From Candidatus Schekmanbacteria bacterium (GTDB lineage: Bacteria > Schekmanbacteria > GWA2-38-11 > J061), in contig JACRJM010000017.1 in assembly GCA_016219965.1 (NCBI GenBank), forward strand, positions 1 through 42,500: a stretch of 42,500 bases of DNA. Reading direction: 5' to 3'. Shown here piece by piece: positions 24,413 through 32,240 of this stretch (the first letter of the stretch is position 1; each line of letters begins with the position of its first letter). The position numbers and the translations under genes were made by a program. Under the pieces are notes generated by a model, which ran no database searches, was not told where the DNA came from, and was given only the letters and a program-made list of their open reading frames with translations.

Positions 24413-25702
24413 ATGAAGAAGGATATATTTGATTCAAATAATCAGCATCACCTGCGCACCTCTATCAGTAAATATTCAAATGATGATGGCAAATATTCTG
24501 ACCAAAATTCTTCCATCAATGAACCTGAAGTGTATAAGTCAAAGGTTAAAATCCAAAATGAAGAAATTATCAATGTCAGGTCAGCAGCTAAAGAACTGTA
24601 TAAGAAATATGTTGAGCTTTACGATTCTGTACCCATCGGGCTTTTTACCTTTGACAGTGAATGGAACATCCATAATGTAAACATTGCAGGAGCTGCCATT
24701 CTGGGTAAGGAAAAATCTGATATTATAAACAAGTCTTTTAAACTCTTTATTGATTACCATTCTTTTCCAGATTTCAATAATTTCTGCAATACCGTAAATG
24801 ATTCCGAAGCAGGGCAATCCTGTAAAATAATGCTGTCAGTTTCCTGCAAGCCTTGCTGCGTCCAAATCATAAGTATGCCGCCAAGTTGTTCCAGCGGGAA
24901 AAATGTCATTCAAACAGCAGTTATAGATGTTACAGCGCAAATGGAAACTGAGGACAAACTTCGTCACGCATATAAAATGGAATGCATAGGGAAGATTACA
25001 AGTGATATTTCCCATGACTTTAACAAGATTCTGTCCGCTATTGTAGTTTACAGTTCGTTATTAAGGAATAAGTTAGAAGATGGCAGCCCATTAAAAGAAT
25101 ATGCAAATCAAATAGTAAGTTCATCAGAAACTGCTGCAAGTTTAATTCAGAATCTTCTCCTCTTTGCAAAAAAACCTCTAATGAACACAATTCCGACAGA
25201 TCTGAATGGAATTATCAGAGAATCAAAAATGGTGTTATCTACGATTCTCGGGGAAAATATTGAGCTTCTCATATCATTGTCAGAAGAAAGCATTATAATA
25301 AATGCCAGTACGACGCAGATTAAGCAAATACTTTGTAACTTATGCTCAAATTCAACAGATGCAATGCCTGATGGAGGAGTGTTCTATATAAGCACTGAAA
25401 AAACAACAATTGATGAAAAATTCATTCAAAGGAATGGTTTCGGCAAAATAGGGGAATACGCACTCCTTACAGTTTCTGATATAGGCTCAGGTATTGATGA
25501 AGAAACTCAGAAAAACATTTTTGTTCCATTTTTCACAACCAAAGAGGAAAAGATAGGTACCGGACTTGGATTGTCCATAGTTTATGGATTAGTAAAGAAT
25601 CACAATGGATATATTGTATGTGATAGCGCGCAGGGCAGAGGAACAATTTTTGAGATATTTTTCCCTCTTTACGGAACAAATGTCAGACTTAATCCCAAAT
25701 AA
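24413..25702 (+). CDS. Cytoplasmic PAS sensor histidine kinase (orphan)
   Basis: A 429-aa protein without membrane segments. Coiled lead-in (about 40-65), PAS domain about 66-175, HisKA with phosphoacceptor His201 in DISHDFNKIL, and HATPase with N box LCNLCSNSTDAMPDGG (about 307-322), SDIGSGID and GTGLGLSIVYG. No receiver domain. The PAS domain resembles that of the degenerate kinase at 14076-15839: both have the order GLFTxD, then a NxxGxxx turn, then FxLFxxxxSxPxFNxF. Here the catalytic residues are intact. Cysteines cluster at about 137-159 (SCKIM, SCKPCCV, SCSSG), which could sense redox state or metal. It lies 21 nt after the FKBP gene with a GAGGTAG ribosome-binding site, so it belongs to the oxidase locus. 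No partner regulator is in view. Confidence 0.9.
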   Translation: MKKDIFDSNNQHHLRTSISKYSNDDGKYSDQNSSINEPEVYKSKVKIQNEEIINVRSAAKELYKKYVELYDSVPIGLFTFDSEWNIHNVNIAGAAILGKEKSDIINKSFKLFIDYHSFPDFNNFCNTVNDSEAGQSCKIMLSVSCKPCCVQIISMPPSCSSGKNVIQTAVIDVTAQMETEDKLRHAYKMECIGKITSDISHDFNKILSAIVVYSSLLRNKLEDGSPLKEYANQIVSSSETAASLIQNLLLFAKKPLMNTIPTDLNGIIRESKMVLSTILGENIELLISLSEESIIINASTTQIKQILCNLCSNSTDAMPDGGVFYISTEKTTIDEKFIQRNGFGKIGEYALLTVSDIGSGIDEETQKNIFVPFFTTKEEKIGTGLGLSIVYGLVKNHNGYIVCDSAQGRGTIFEIFFPLYGTNVRLNPK

Positions 25703-25733
25703 AAAAAGCAGCCTCTCTTTTCAAAGAGGCTGC
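25701..25733 (-). terminator. Rho-independent terminator of the peroxiredoxin gene
   Basis: GCAGCCTCT (25708-25716) pairs with AGAGGCTGC (25725-25733). Read on the minus strand the stem is followed by seven T. The plus side lacks a T-run, so for the kinase coming from the left it is only a weak stop. A second small hairpin (CGGGC-TGTT-GCCCG, 25750-25763) lies between it and the peroxiredoxin stop. Confidence 0.85.
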
Positions 25734-25781
25734 CGGGGGGTATTACAAACGGGCTGTTGCCCGAGGGGGTCATTTTAATAT

Positions 25782-26306
25782 TTAGACTTTGCCGAGCGTT
25801 TTCTTTCCCGGTTCCCAGTTTACAGGGCATAGCTCACCGGTCTGAAGAGCTTTAAGGACTCTTAATACTTCATCAACATTCCTTCCAACACTTAGTTCAT
25901 GCATCAACTGGTACCGTACCTTACCTTCAGGGTCGATTACAAAGAGTCCGCGGTATGTTATACCTGCATCTTCAATTAAAACTCCGTAATTCCTGCTGAC
26001 TTCATGATTGTTATCGCTGAGCAATGGATACTTTAAACCTTTTAAATCCCTCTCTATCCACGCCATATGCGAAAACTTACTGTCAGTGCTTATTCCGAAA
26101 ACTTCAGCCTTTAGCGCCTTGAACTCCGACAACCTGTCGCTAAATGCCGTAATCTCTGTAGGACAGATAAATGTAAAATCAAGGGGATAGAAAAATAAAA
26201 CTGCCCATTTTCCCTTTAAATCATCAAGGCTGTATTTATTAAACTTACCTTCAAAAACTCCTTCGACTTTAAAGCCCGGTGCTTTGTCTCCTACTCTTAC
26301 TGACAT
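25782..26306 (-). CDS. Typical 2-Cys peroxiredoxin (AhpC/TSA family)
   Basis: A 174-aa protein. The peroxidatic Cys48 is in DFTFICPTE and the resolving Cys160 in ELCPVNWEPG, the arrangement of the AhpC/Prx1 class. It reduces hydrogen and alkyl peroxides in the cytoplasm and needs a thioredoxin- or AhpF-like reductant, not encoded next to it. The C-terminus stops soon after CPVNW and lacks the YF tail of overoxidation-sensitive eukaryotic forms, so it should be robust. The ribosome-binding site AGGAGGATGAAAG is strong. The gene is monocistronic, with a sigma-54 promoter 70 nt upstream and a terminator downstream. Confidence 0.95.
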   Translation of the reverse strand: MSVRVGDKAPGFKVEGVFEGKFNKYSLDDLKGKWAVLFFYPLDFTFICPTEITAFSDRLSEFKALKAEVFGISTDSKFSHMAWIERDLKGLKYPLLSDNNHEVSRNYGVLIEDAGITYRGLFVIDPEGKVRYQLMHELSVGRNVDEVLRVLKALQTGELCPVNWEPGKKTLGKV

Positions 26307-26376
26307 CTTTCATCCTCCTCATTTATAATCTCATATCAATTTGTGTATAAAAAATATCTAATTTAATTATAGTAAT

Positions 26377-26392
26377 TGCAACAAGCGTGCCA
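26377..26392 (-). promoter_or_regulatory. Near-perfect sigma-54 promoter of the peroxiredoxin gene
   Basis: Minus strand TGGCACGCTTGTTGCA matches the consensus TGGCACG-N4-TTGCA, with GG and GC 10 nt apart. Transcription should start near 26366, giving a leader of about 60 nt. A short inverted repeat, ACTCATT/AATGAGT (26392-26398 and 26406-26412), adjoins the -24 element upstream. Confidence 0.8.
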
Positions 26393-26446
26393 CTCATTAT
26401 CAATCAATGAGTTAGCTGGTAATTATGATATTATAGAGGAGTTTAT

Positions 26447-26484
26447 TGTTTCAAACATGACACATTTATTCAACTATTGAAACA
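26447..26484. promoter_or_regulatory. Inverted repeat upstream of the sigma-54 promoter, possible enhancer site
   Basis: TGTTTCAA (26447-26454) and TTGAAACA (26477-26484) form an 8-bp inverted repeat 55 to 92 nt upstream of the -24 element, where enhancer-binding proteins often bind. It also lies just beyond the stop of the DUF169 gene and could be a weak hairpin at that transcript's end. Confidence 0.35.
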
Positions 26485-26503
26485 TGGCAAGGATAAATGG
26501 TTT

Positions 26504-27274
26504 TTATTTTTCCCAGTCTTTTTCAACCAATTTGTAATGTTCAGGGAATTGTCCTTCGTAGCGCAGAAAAGATGGAATAGGATATCTGATGCCGCCTTTG
26601 TGTGTACCCTCAAGTCCGTCAGCAATCTCATCCATTTTAGAAACCGGGATTGTAAAAGCCATTTCAGTGTCCTGCGTCTGTGCAAATATGCGATCTCCAT
26701 AGCAGGGAAGAATAACCTGGCACTCCTGTGTGGTCATCGCCTCTATGACAATATCAGCGCAGTCTATCCTCCCTGAAAACCTTGATGTCAGGTATCCTCC
26801 TTTGTTATAAAGCGCAGCAACAAGTAGCCGCATCACCTGGGCTGAGCTTGCATAAATGCAGATCACGTCTGGTTCAAATTTTCCTGATGATAGCGGAGAA
26901 ACAATAATACTGCTGTATTTTTTATAAGGAAACTTCGGCGTAGCCTGCTCTGTCTTTGCCCCGGCTCCGAGTGTTTCTGTGTACATTCCACAGCACGCTT
27001 CACCGCTGAAATAATGCTCTCCTGCTTTTTCAAATCCGAAAGCTATCTTAGTAAGCGGGCAGTTTATATCCTCTCTTCCCATTGCCACAGTCCATCCGTA
27101 TTTTCTTGCCATGGATATCCCCTGGCAAATTGCTATCTGCAGGTTCATATCTTTTTTTACCCGACGGGTTTTATCTGGCAATGGTTCACCTTCTTTTAAC
27201 ATCCTTATAGCTACAGGGAATGTCTGCGGTCTTATATGGTAATTTAATTTCTCACTGAACTTGTTGATATCCAT
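26504..27274 (-). CDS. DUF169 family protein (COG2043), function unknown
   Basis: A 256-aa protein recognised as DUF169 from its opening (an alpha-helical xLNYxIRPQTFPVAI segment), CQGISMARKYGWTVAMG near 49-65, GEACCGMYTETLG near 90-102, and a SRFSGRxDCAD block near 163-173. Several cysteines are conserved in type (Cys49, Cys72, paired Cys93-Cys94), which may bind a metal or haem-like group, but no activity is established. No signal peptide or membrane segment. It lies 34 nt downstream of a triple zinc-ribbon protein and is the last gene of the long co-directional run. The ribosome-binding site is GAGG 5 nt before ATG. Confidence 0.85.
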   Translation of the reverse strand: MDINKFSEKLNYHIRPQTFPVAIRMLKEGEPLPDKTRRVKKDMNLQIAICQGISMARKYGWTVAMGREDINCPLTKIAFGFEKAGEHYFSGEACCGMYTETLGAGAKTEQATPKFPYKKYSSIIVSPLSSGKFEPDVICIYASSAQVMRLLVAALYNKGGYLTSRFSGRIDCADIVIEAMTTQECQVILPCYGDRIFAQTQDTEMAFTIPVSKMDEIADGLEGTHKGGIRYPIPSFLRYEGQFPEHYKLVEKDWEK

Positions 27275-27308
27275 AATTACCTCATCTAATAAATTTTTTT
27301 TCTATTTC

Positions 27309-27566
27309 TTACGCAATGTCTTTAGGTTTGCAGAGAAATTCTTTTTTTTCAGACACTCTGCCGCAGTTTTCGCAGACGAATTTGATTTCCGCAAGTTTCG
27401 GTTTGCAGATATGCCTTGCGTCCCCTGCAGTCCTTCCGCAATACTCGCACATATAAGCGACTTTTTTTTCCGCATAATCAGGGTTGCAAAGATGACTGCT
27501 CTCAGTACTCATTTTCCCGCATGTTTTACATGTATATGTTTTTTCTGCACCTTTATCTTCAGCCAT
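27309..27566 (-). CDS. Small triple zinc-ribbon protein, function unknown
   Basis: The ATG at 27566 is preferred because GGAGG lies 6 nt upstream; a GTG at 27572 is the longer option. The 85-aa product is three tandem copies of a 25-27 residue unit, C-x2-CG-x7-H-x-C-x-P. Numbered from the GTG: Cys15/Cys18/His27/Cys29, Cys42/Cys45/His54/Cys56, and Cys67/Cys70/Phe79/Cys81. The third copy has Phe in place of His. Each unit could hold one zinc or iron ion. I do not recognise a named family. It precedes the DUF169 gene by 34 nt, so the two probably work together. Confidence 0.75.
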   Translation of the reverse strand: MAEDKGAEKTYTCKTCGKMSTESSHLCNPDYAEKKVAYMCEYCGRTAGDARHICKPKLAEIKFVCENCGRVSEKKEFLCKPKDIA

Positions 27567-27635
27567 TTTCACCCTCCATGTTTATAATACGTTATCTGGT
27601 TTGGCAGTCCCGCTCCATTTCCAAACCAACATGTC

Positions 27636-28379
27636 TTATTTTAAATCCTGTCCGCCATCTACGGTTATTACCTGTCCTGTAATAAAATCTGAATCTGATA
27701 ATAGGAATGCAGCAAGACGGGCAATATCATTAAATGTTCCCTTTTTCTTCAAAGGTATCTTTTTAATAAAAGTCTCTTTCTGTTCATCACTATAGGAAGG
27801 TGGAAAAGTTATCATCCCAGGAGCTATGGCATTTACCTGAATGTCAGGCGCAAGTGCAAGCGCAAGGCATTTGGTAAGCATTATAAGGCCTGCTTTAGAC
27901 GAACAATAGGGAACAGAGCTTTGCCATGCCTTAATCCCCCCAAGAGATGCGATATTGACTATCCTGCCGCCGCCTCTTTGCTTCATAAATTCTGCTGCTT
28001 TACGTGCACAGTAAAAAGGACCTGTAAGATTAGTCCCGAGTGCATTTTCCCACATCTCTTCCGTTATCTCATTTATTTTTGCCGGCTGAAAGATTCCAGC
28101 GTTGTTGACAAGAAAATCAAGACCGCCAAGTGCATCTGCCGCTTTCTCTACCATCTTTTCAGTTTCAACTCTATTTCGCAGGTCGGCTTTAAGGTGTACG
28201 GAAAATGATCCATGTCTTTTAATTTCCTCAACAGTGCCGCGAGCATCATTCTCTGAGTTGCAAAAACTTATGGCAACATCAGCCCCAAGCCTTGCAAGCT
28301 CAATTGAAATGGCTTTCCCCATATTTTTGGCCCCGCCGGTGACAAGGGCTTTTTTTCCATTAAACAGTTTATCAGTCAT
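27636..28379 (-). CDS. Short-chain dehydrogenase/reductase (FabG-like)
   Basis: A 247-aa classical SDR. The nucleotide motif TGGAKNMG lies at 14-21, NNAG at 92-95, catalytic Ser145, Tyr158 and Lys162 (YCSSK), and the C-terminus ends ITVDGGQDLK. It uses NAD(P)H to reduce a keto group or oxidises an alcohol; the substrate cannot be told. The residues after the first beta strand do not settle NADH against NADPH. The start codon lies inside the last codons of the aspartase gene (8-bp overlap), so the two are translationally coupled. That pairing is unusual and gives no clear pathway. Confidence 0.88.
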   Translation of the reverse strand: MTDKLFNGKKALVTGGAKNMGKAISIELARLGADVAISFCNSENDARGTVEEIKRHGSFSVHLKADLRNRVETEKMVEKAADALGGLDFLVNNAGIFQPAKINEITEEMWENALGTNLTGPFYCARKAAEFMKQRGGGRIVNIASLGGIKAWQSSVPYCSSKAGLIMLTKCLALALAPDIQVNAIAPGMITFPPSYSDEQKETFIKKIPLKKKGTFNDIARLAAFLLSDSDFITGQVITVDGGQDLK

Positions 28380-29787
28380 TGCGTTTAAGCCTGTTGAAAA
28401 TTATTTTTTCAATTTCATCATCTGTTAACAGTTTTTTTCCTTTCACGATTTCTGCAATTGTCCTGCCTGTTCTAAGCGATTCTTTGGCAACATCGGCTGA
28501 ATTCATATATCCAATGTATGGGGTTAAAGCCGTTGCAAGACCTACGCTTCGTTCAGCATGAAGTCTGCACATCGCTCTATTAGCTTTTAGCCCATTAATG
28601 CATTTTTCCGAAAGCATTGAGAGAGCATTTGTTAAGAGCTTTATGGAGTTTGACAGATTAAAGGCAATGAGAGGCATCATCACATTAAGCTCAAGCTGTC
28701 CTGCCTGTGCGGCATAGGAAATAGCGGTATCATTCCCTATTATCTGGAATGCTGTCATTGTAACAGCCTCTGGTATAACAGGATTTATCTTACCCGGCAT
28801 GATAGATGACCCCGGCTGGACAGCAGGAAGATCTATCTCGTTTAAGCCTGTTCTTGGTCCCGAAGAGAGAAGTCTCAGATCATTGCAGATTCTAACAAGA
28901 TCTAGGCAAAAGCCTCTCAGATTTCCCGAAACATTTATAAATGGAGCCATGCTCTGCATCGCCTCGTAGAGGTCGCGGGAGCTTTTCAGATTAAACCCGG
29001 TCTCAGCCCGCAGATACTTTATTACAAGCTCCCTGTATCCCTTTCTTGTATTTATACCGCTGCCGACCGCAGTTCCTCCGATTCCAAGCTCTTCAAGGGA
29101 ATGAGAAGCTTCTAAAATATTTTTTTCCCAGCGGGCAATATTTTCGCCATATGCTGTAAACTCGTTTCCAAGAGTCAGCGGCACCGCATCCTGAAGATGT
29201 GTACGTCCTGATTTTATTATATTTTTAAATTCCTTTCCCTTTTGCAGAAATGATTTGCTGAGGGAGTCCATTTTTATGGCCAGGTCATTCAATGCTCTGA
29301 TTGAGCTTATTCTCATGGCAGTTGGGAAAACATCATTAGTGGACTGTCCAAGATTTACATGGTCATTGGGATGGACAGGTTTATATTGCCCGCGTTTTTG
29401 TCCAAGCATCTCATTCGCCCTGTTAGCGATTACCTCGTTTACATTCATATGGGTTGAAGTGCCTGCTCCGGACTGGTAAGCATCAACAGGAAATTGGCTG
29501 TCCATTTTACCATCCAGTATTTCGCGGGAAGCTTTTATAATTGCTTTCCCATTTTTTGCTGAAAGAGTTCCCAATTTCATGTTTGCCATCGCTGCTGCAA
29601 TTTTAATGAGAGCAATGGAATAAATGATTTCACAGGGCTGTTTATAAGGACTGATTACAAAGTTTTCAACTGCCCTGAAAGTCTGTATTCCATAATATGC
29701 TTTAGCCGGAACCTTTTTCACTCCAAGTGAATCTTTTTCTTCACGATACTTTCCACCGATCCCGGTTTTTCTTTTTCCGGCAGTCAC
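28372..29787 (-). CDS. aspA: Aspartate ammonia-lyase (aspartase)
   Basis: A 471-aa protein of the fumarase/aspartase superfamily. The signature GSSIMPGKINPVIPEA is at 326-341. The N-terminal YYGIQTFRAVENF (31-43) favours aspartase over class II fumarase, which reads WGAQTQRS there. SGAGTSTHMNVNE (106-118) and GRTHLQDAVPLT (194-205) complete the active site. It converts aspartate reversibly to fumarate and ammonia. It starts with GTG, with GGGGG upstream; the nearby ATG runs straight into a stop. It is coupled by overlap to the SDR gene. Confidence 0.9.
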   Translation of the reverse strand: MTAGKRKTGIGGKYREEKDSLGVKKVPAKAYYGIQTFRAVENFVISPYKQPCEIIYSIALIKIAAAMANMKLGTLSAKNGKAIIKASREILDGKMDSQFPVDAYQSGAGTSTHMNVNEVIANRANEMLGQKRGQYKPVHPNDHVNLGQSTNDVFPTAMRISSIRALNDLAIKMDSLSKSFLQKGKEFKNIIKSGRTHLQDAVPLTLGNEFTAYGENIARWEKNILEASHSLEELGIGGTAVGSGINTRKGYRELVIKYLRAETGFNLKSSRDLYEAMQSMAPFINVSGNLRGFCLDLVRICNDLRLLSSGPRTGLNEIDLPAVQPGSSIMPGKINPVIPEAVTMTAFQIIGNDTAISYAAQAGQLELNVMMPLIAFNLSNSIKLLTNALSMLSEKCINGLKANRAMCRLHAERSVGLATALTPYIGYMNSADVAKESLRTGRTIAEIVKGKKLLTDDEIEKIIFNRLKRND

Positions 29788-29815
29788 TTCATACCCCCTT
29801 CATTTTTATTCATTC

Positions 29816-30334
29816 TCACTTCAAGCTCTCTTCAAGGCGTGCCAGAAGATATACAAGGTCTGACAAACGGTTTATGAACTTTAATAGTTCCTCGCTTACT
29901 CCCCCTTCTTTAACAGAAAGCTTTGTCACCTTTCTCTCGGCTCTGCGTATCACGGTTCTTGCGACATGAAAGACAGACGATGAAAATGTCTCTCCGGGGA
30001 TGATGAAAACCGGAGGAAGGTTTAGCTCTGTCTCAAGCTCATCTATCCATGCTTCAAGCTGTTTCACCTCTTTGTCAGTTATAAATTTCTTTATCATTCC
30101 CCTGTTCTCAGGCAATGTTGCAAGCTCAGTACAAACAGTAAAAAGATTCTCCTGAATATAGAGGCTGATATTTCTTGCCTTCTCGCTTTTTGCCGCACTT
30201 CTTGCCATCCCGAGGAAGGAGCCGAACTCATCTATTGTTCCGTATGCCTCAGGGCGTAGATCAAACTTGTGAATTCTTTGTCCGCTGTAAAGACCTGTTG
30301 TCCCTTTATCTCCTGTCCCGGTTGAAATTTTCAT
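29816..30334 (-). CDS. Cob(I)alamin adenosyltransferase, PduO type
   Basis: A 172-aa protein matching the PduO-type family in full length. The ATP-binding N-terminus is TGTGDKGTTGLYSGQRIHK (5-23), followed by YGTIDEF (31-37), and the C-terminal helix carries RTVIRRAERKV. It transfers the adenosyl group of ATP to cob(I)alamin, giving coenzyme B12. No B12-dependent enzyme or biosynthesis gene lies in the window, and there is no cobalamin riboswitch nearby. The gene begins 2 nt after the cysteine hydrolase stop. Confidence 0.93.
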   Translation of the reverse strand: MKISTGTGDKGTTGLYSGQRIHKFDLRPEAYGTIDEFGSFLGMARSAAKSEKARNISLYIQENLFTVCTELATLPENRGMIKKFITDKEVKQLEAWIDELETELNLPPVFIIPGETFSSSVFHVARTVIRRAERKVTKLSVKEGGVSEELLKFINRLSDLVYLLARLEESLK

Positions 30335-30336
30335 AT

Positions 30337-30861
30337 TTAACTTTCAGTTATTTTTACGGCCAGTATTTTTCTCATATGCAGGAGAGCCCATTCGTGAGCT
30401 TTTTCATCAAAGGATGCGACACAGTTTCTCGGCACTATTACACTATAATCACGGTTTCTCAGATCCGAACATGTATAAAGCACACATATGTCAGTGCATA
30501 CACCTACCACTGTGACATCCTCGTCCTTCGATACGTTCTGAAGCAATATTTTATTGAGGTCAGTATCATAGAAGCCGGAGTATCTGGTCTTTGGGACATC
30601 AATTCCCCTCTGCCAGTAACTATGAAGCTCATTAATCACTTTTGATTGGTCTGAACCTTTTATGCAATGCCTCGGGAATACTCTGAATTCAGGGTCATTT
30701 TCGTTGTGTTCATCTCTGAGAAATATTATTGCTTCTTTCCCCTCTTTCTCTTTAAGGAGCATCTTTACCGGTTCTATTATCCTTCGCGACGACTCCCCGC
30801 AATAAAGCGGATATCCCGGTTCAAGGAAACCCCTCAACATGTCGGTCACAATCATTGCCAT
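30337..30861 (-). CDS. Isochorismatase-family cysteine hydrolase, nicotinamidase-like
   Basis: A 174-aa protein. The catalytic triad is readable: Asp7 (VTDM), Lys91 (VPKTRYSGF) and Cys126 (GVCTDICV). The block Asp50/His52 and FPRHC (His65) corresponds to the metal-binding D-H-H set of nicotinamidases (PncA), which convert nicotinamide to nicotinate in NAD recycling. Isochorismatase-like hydrolases are diverse, so nicotinamidase is a probable rather than firm call. NAD recycling would suit this redox-heavy region. There is no evident ribosome-binding site before the ATG. Confidence 0.8.
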   Translation of the reverse strand: MAMIVTDMLRGFLEPGYPLYCGESSRRIIEPVKMLLKEKEGKEAIIFLRDEHNENDPEFRVFPRHCIKGSDQSKVINELHSYWQRGIDVPKTRYSGFYDTDLNKILLQNVSKDEDVTVVGVCTDICVLYTCSDLRNRDYSVIVPRNCVASFDEKAHEWALLHMRKILAVKITES

Positions 30862-30911
30862 ACTATAACAATTAATAAACCAACCATAAAAAGCAAGCTA
30901 TAACAGCGCAG

Positions 30912-32186
30912 CTACAATAAATCGAGAAGCCATCTTTCAGGCTCTTCGAGATACTCTTTTACTCTGTGTAGGAACTGAACTGCCGGAGCTCCGTCAACCA
31001 CTCTATGGTCAAAGGAAAGACAGAGATTCATCATCCATCTTTTTGTGATTTCTCCGTCAACTACAACCGGCCGTTCCGTTATTTTGTGAATCCCAAGTAT
31101 GGCAACTTCAGGAAAGTTTATAATTGGAGTAGATGCAAGAGCGCCAAATCCTCCGGCATTTGTAATAGTAAATGTACCTTCATGAACATCCTGCAGGGTA
31201 AGCTTGTCACTTACCGCTTTTTTCTTCAGCTCATCAAGTTCCCTGGCAATCTCCATTACACTTTTCTTGTCAGCGGAATGGACAACCGGCACTATGAGGC
31301 CGCTATCACGGGCAACTGCAACACCTATATTGTAATATTTCTTTATCTTGAGGTCATCCCCTTCAAGAGATGAATTAAGGACAGGGAATTCTTTAAGCGA
31401 ATAAACCACAGCCTTAATAATAAAAGGCATATAGGTCATGTGAACATTATATTTCTTCTCTATTTCACCGGAATGTTTTTTTAAGAAATCAACCCATCTC
31501 GACATATCTGCTTCGTCCCACGTTGTTACGTGAGGTGCCTCACGCTTGCTTTTCAGCATCTGTTTTGCAATAGCGCGACGTATCGCTGAAAGATGAATTA
31601 TTTCCTCACCATTCTCCGTCTTCCCTTCTGCTTTGACCGACTTCTGCACAACCTTTACCCAGAATTCTGGATTAAGATCAAATTCTTCTTCTGTTATTTC
31701 TTCAGCCTGTCTTTCCACATAAGCCATAATATCATCTTTGGTCACACGTCCCCCGACCCCTGTACCCTGTAATTTATCAGGATCAACTCCGTATTCCCTT
31801 GCAAGCCTTCGAACAGCAGGAGAGTATCTGGTCGCTTCTGACCTTTCTTTCATGGCAAGTTCAGCCGCAACAGCCGGCTCTTCCAAAATTTTAGATTTGA
31901 CAGTTTCACCTTCTGTCTTTGCAGGCTCTTCAGTCTCTGCTTTTTCCCCTTCAAGCAATATGACGCCAAGCTTTGCCCCCACAGGAACCGTCTCACCTTC
32001 CTGCACTAATACCTTTGAAAGGATGCCGCTTGCTGGAGAAGGCACCTCTATATTAACCTTGTCAGTTGTTATCTCAACTAGCGGATCATCGCGAACTACC
32101 TTCTCTCCTTCCTTTTTATGCCATTTGGATATCGTACCTTCTACAACACTCTCTCCGAGCTGAGGCATTATTACCGGAACAGGCAT
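30912..32186 (-). CDS. 2-oxoacid dehydrogenase E2, dihydrolipoyl acyltransferase
   Basis: A 424-aa protein with one lipoyl domain (about 1-78, lipoyl-Lys43 in TTDKVNIE), a charged linker, a peripheral subunit-binding domain (about 121-157, YSPAVRRLAREYGVDPDKL), a second linker and the acyltransferase domain (about 190-424) with catalytic His394 and Asp398 in SFDHRVVDG. It moves the acyl group from lipoamide to coenzyme A. Together with the E1 pair upstream it forms a pyruvate-, branched-chain- or acetoin-type complex. E3 is not in the window. Lipoylation could involve LipB at 6371-7063. GGAG 8 nt before ATG. Confidence 0.93.
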   Translation of the reverse strand: MPVPVIMPQLGESVVEGTISKWHKKEGEKVVRDDPLVEITTDKVNIEVPSPASGILSKVLVQEGETVPVGAKLGVILLEGEKAETEEPAKTEGETVKSKILEEPAVAAELAMKERSEATRYSPAVRRLAREYGVDPDKLQGTGVGGRVTKDDIMAYVERQAEEITEEEFDLNPEFWVKVVQKSVKAEGKTENGEEIIHLSAIRRAIAKQMLKSKREAPHVTTWDEADMSRWVDFLKKHSGEIEKKYNVHMTYMPFIIKAVVYSLKEFPVLNSSLEGDDLKIKKYYNIGVAVARDSGLIVPVVHSADKKSVMEIARELDELKKKAVSDKLTLQDVHEGTFTITNAGGFGALASTPIINFPEVAILGIHKITERPVVVDGEITKRWMMNLCLSFDHRVVDGAPAVQFLHRVKEYLEEPERWLLDLL

Positions 32187-32240
32187 GACAGGTTCTCCTT
32201 CAAATAATTACTTACAAAACAAATTAGCCTTGAAATTAAA

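Noticed and set aside
29816-30911. Cobalamin riboswitch near the adenosyltransferase gene
   Set aside because: Gaps here are at most 50 nt, too short to hold the aptamer, and no B12-box-like sequence is visible.
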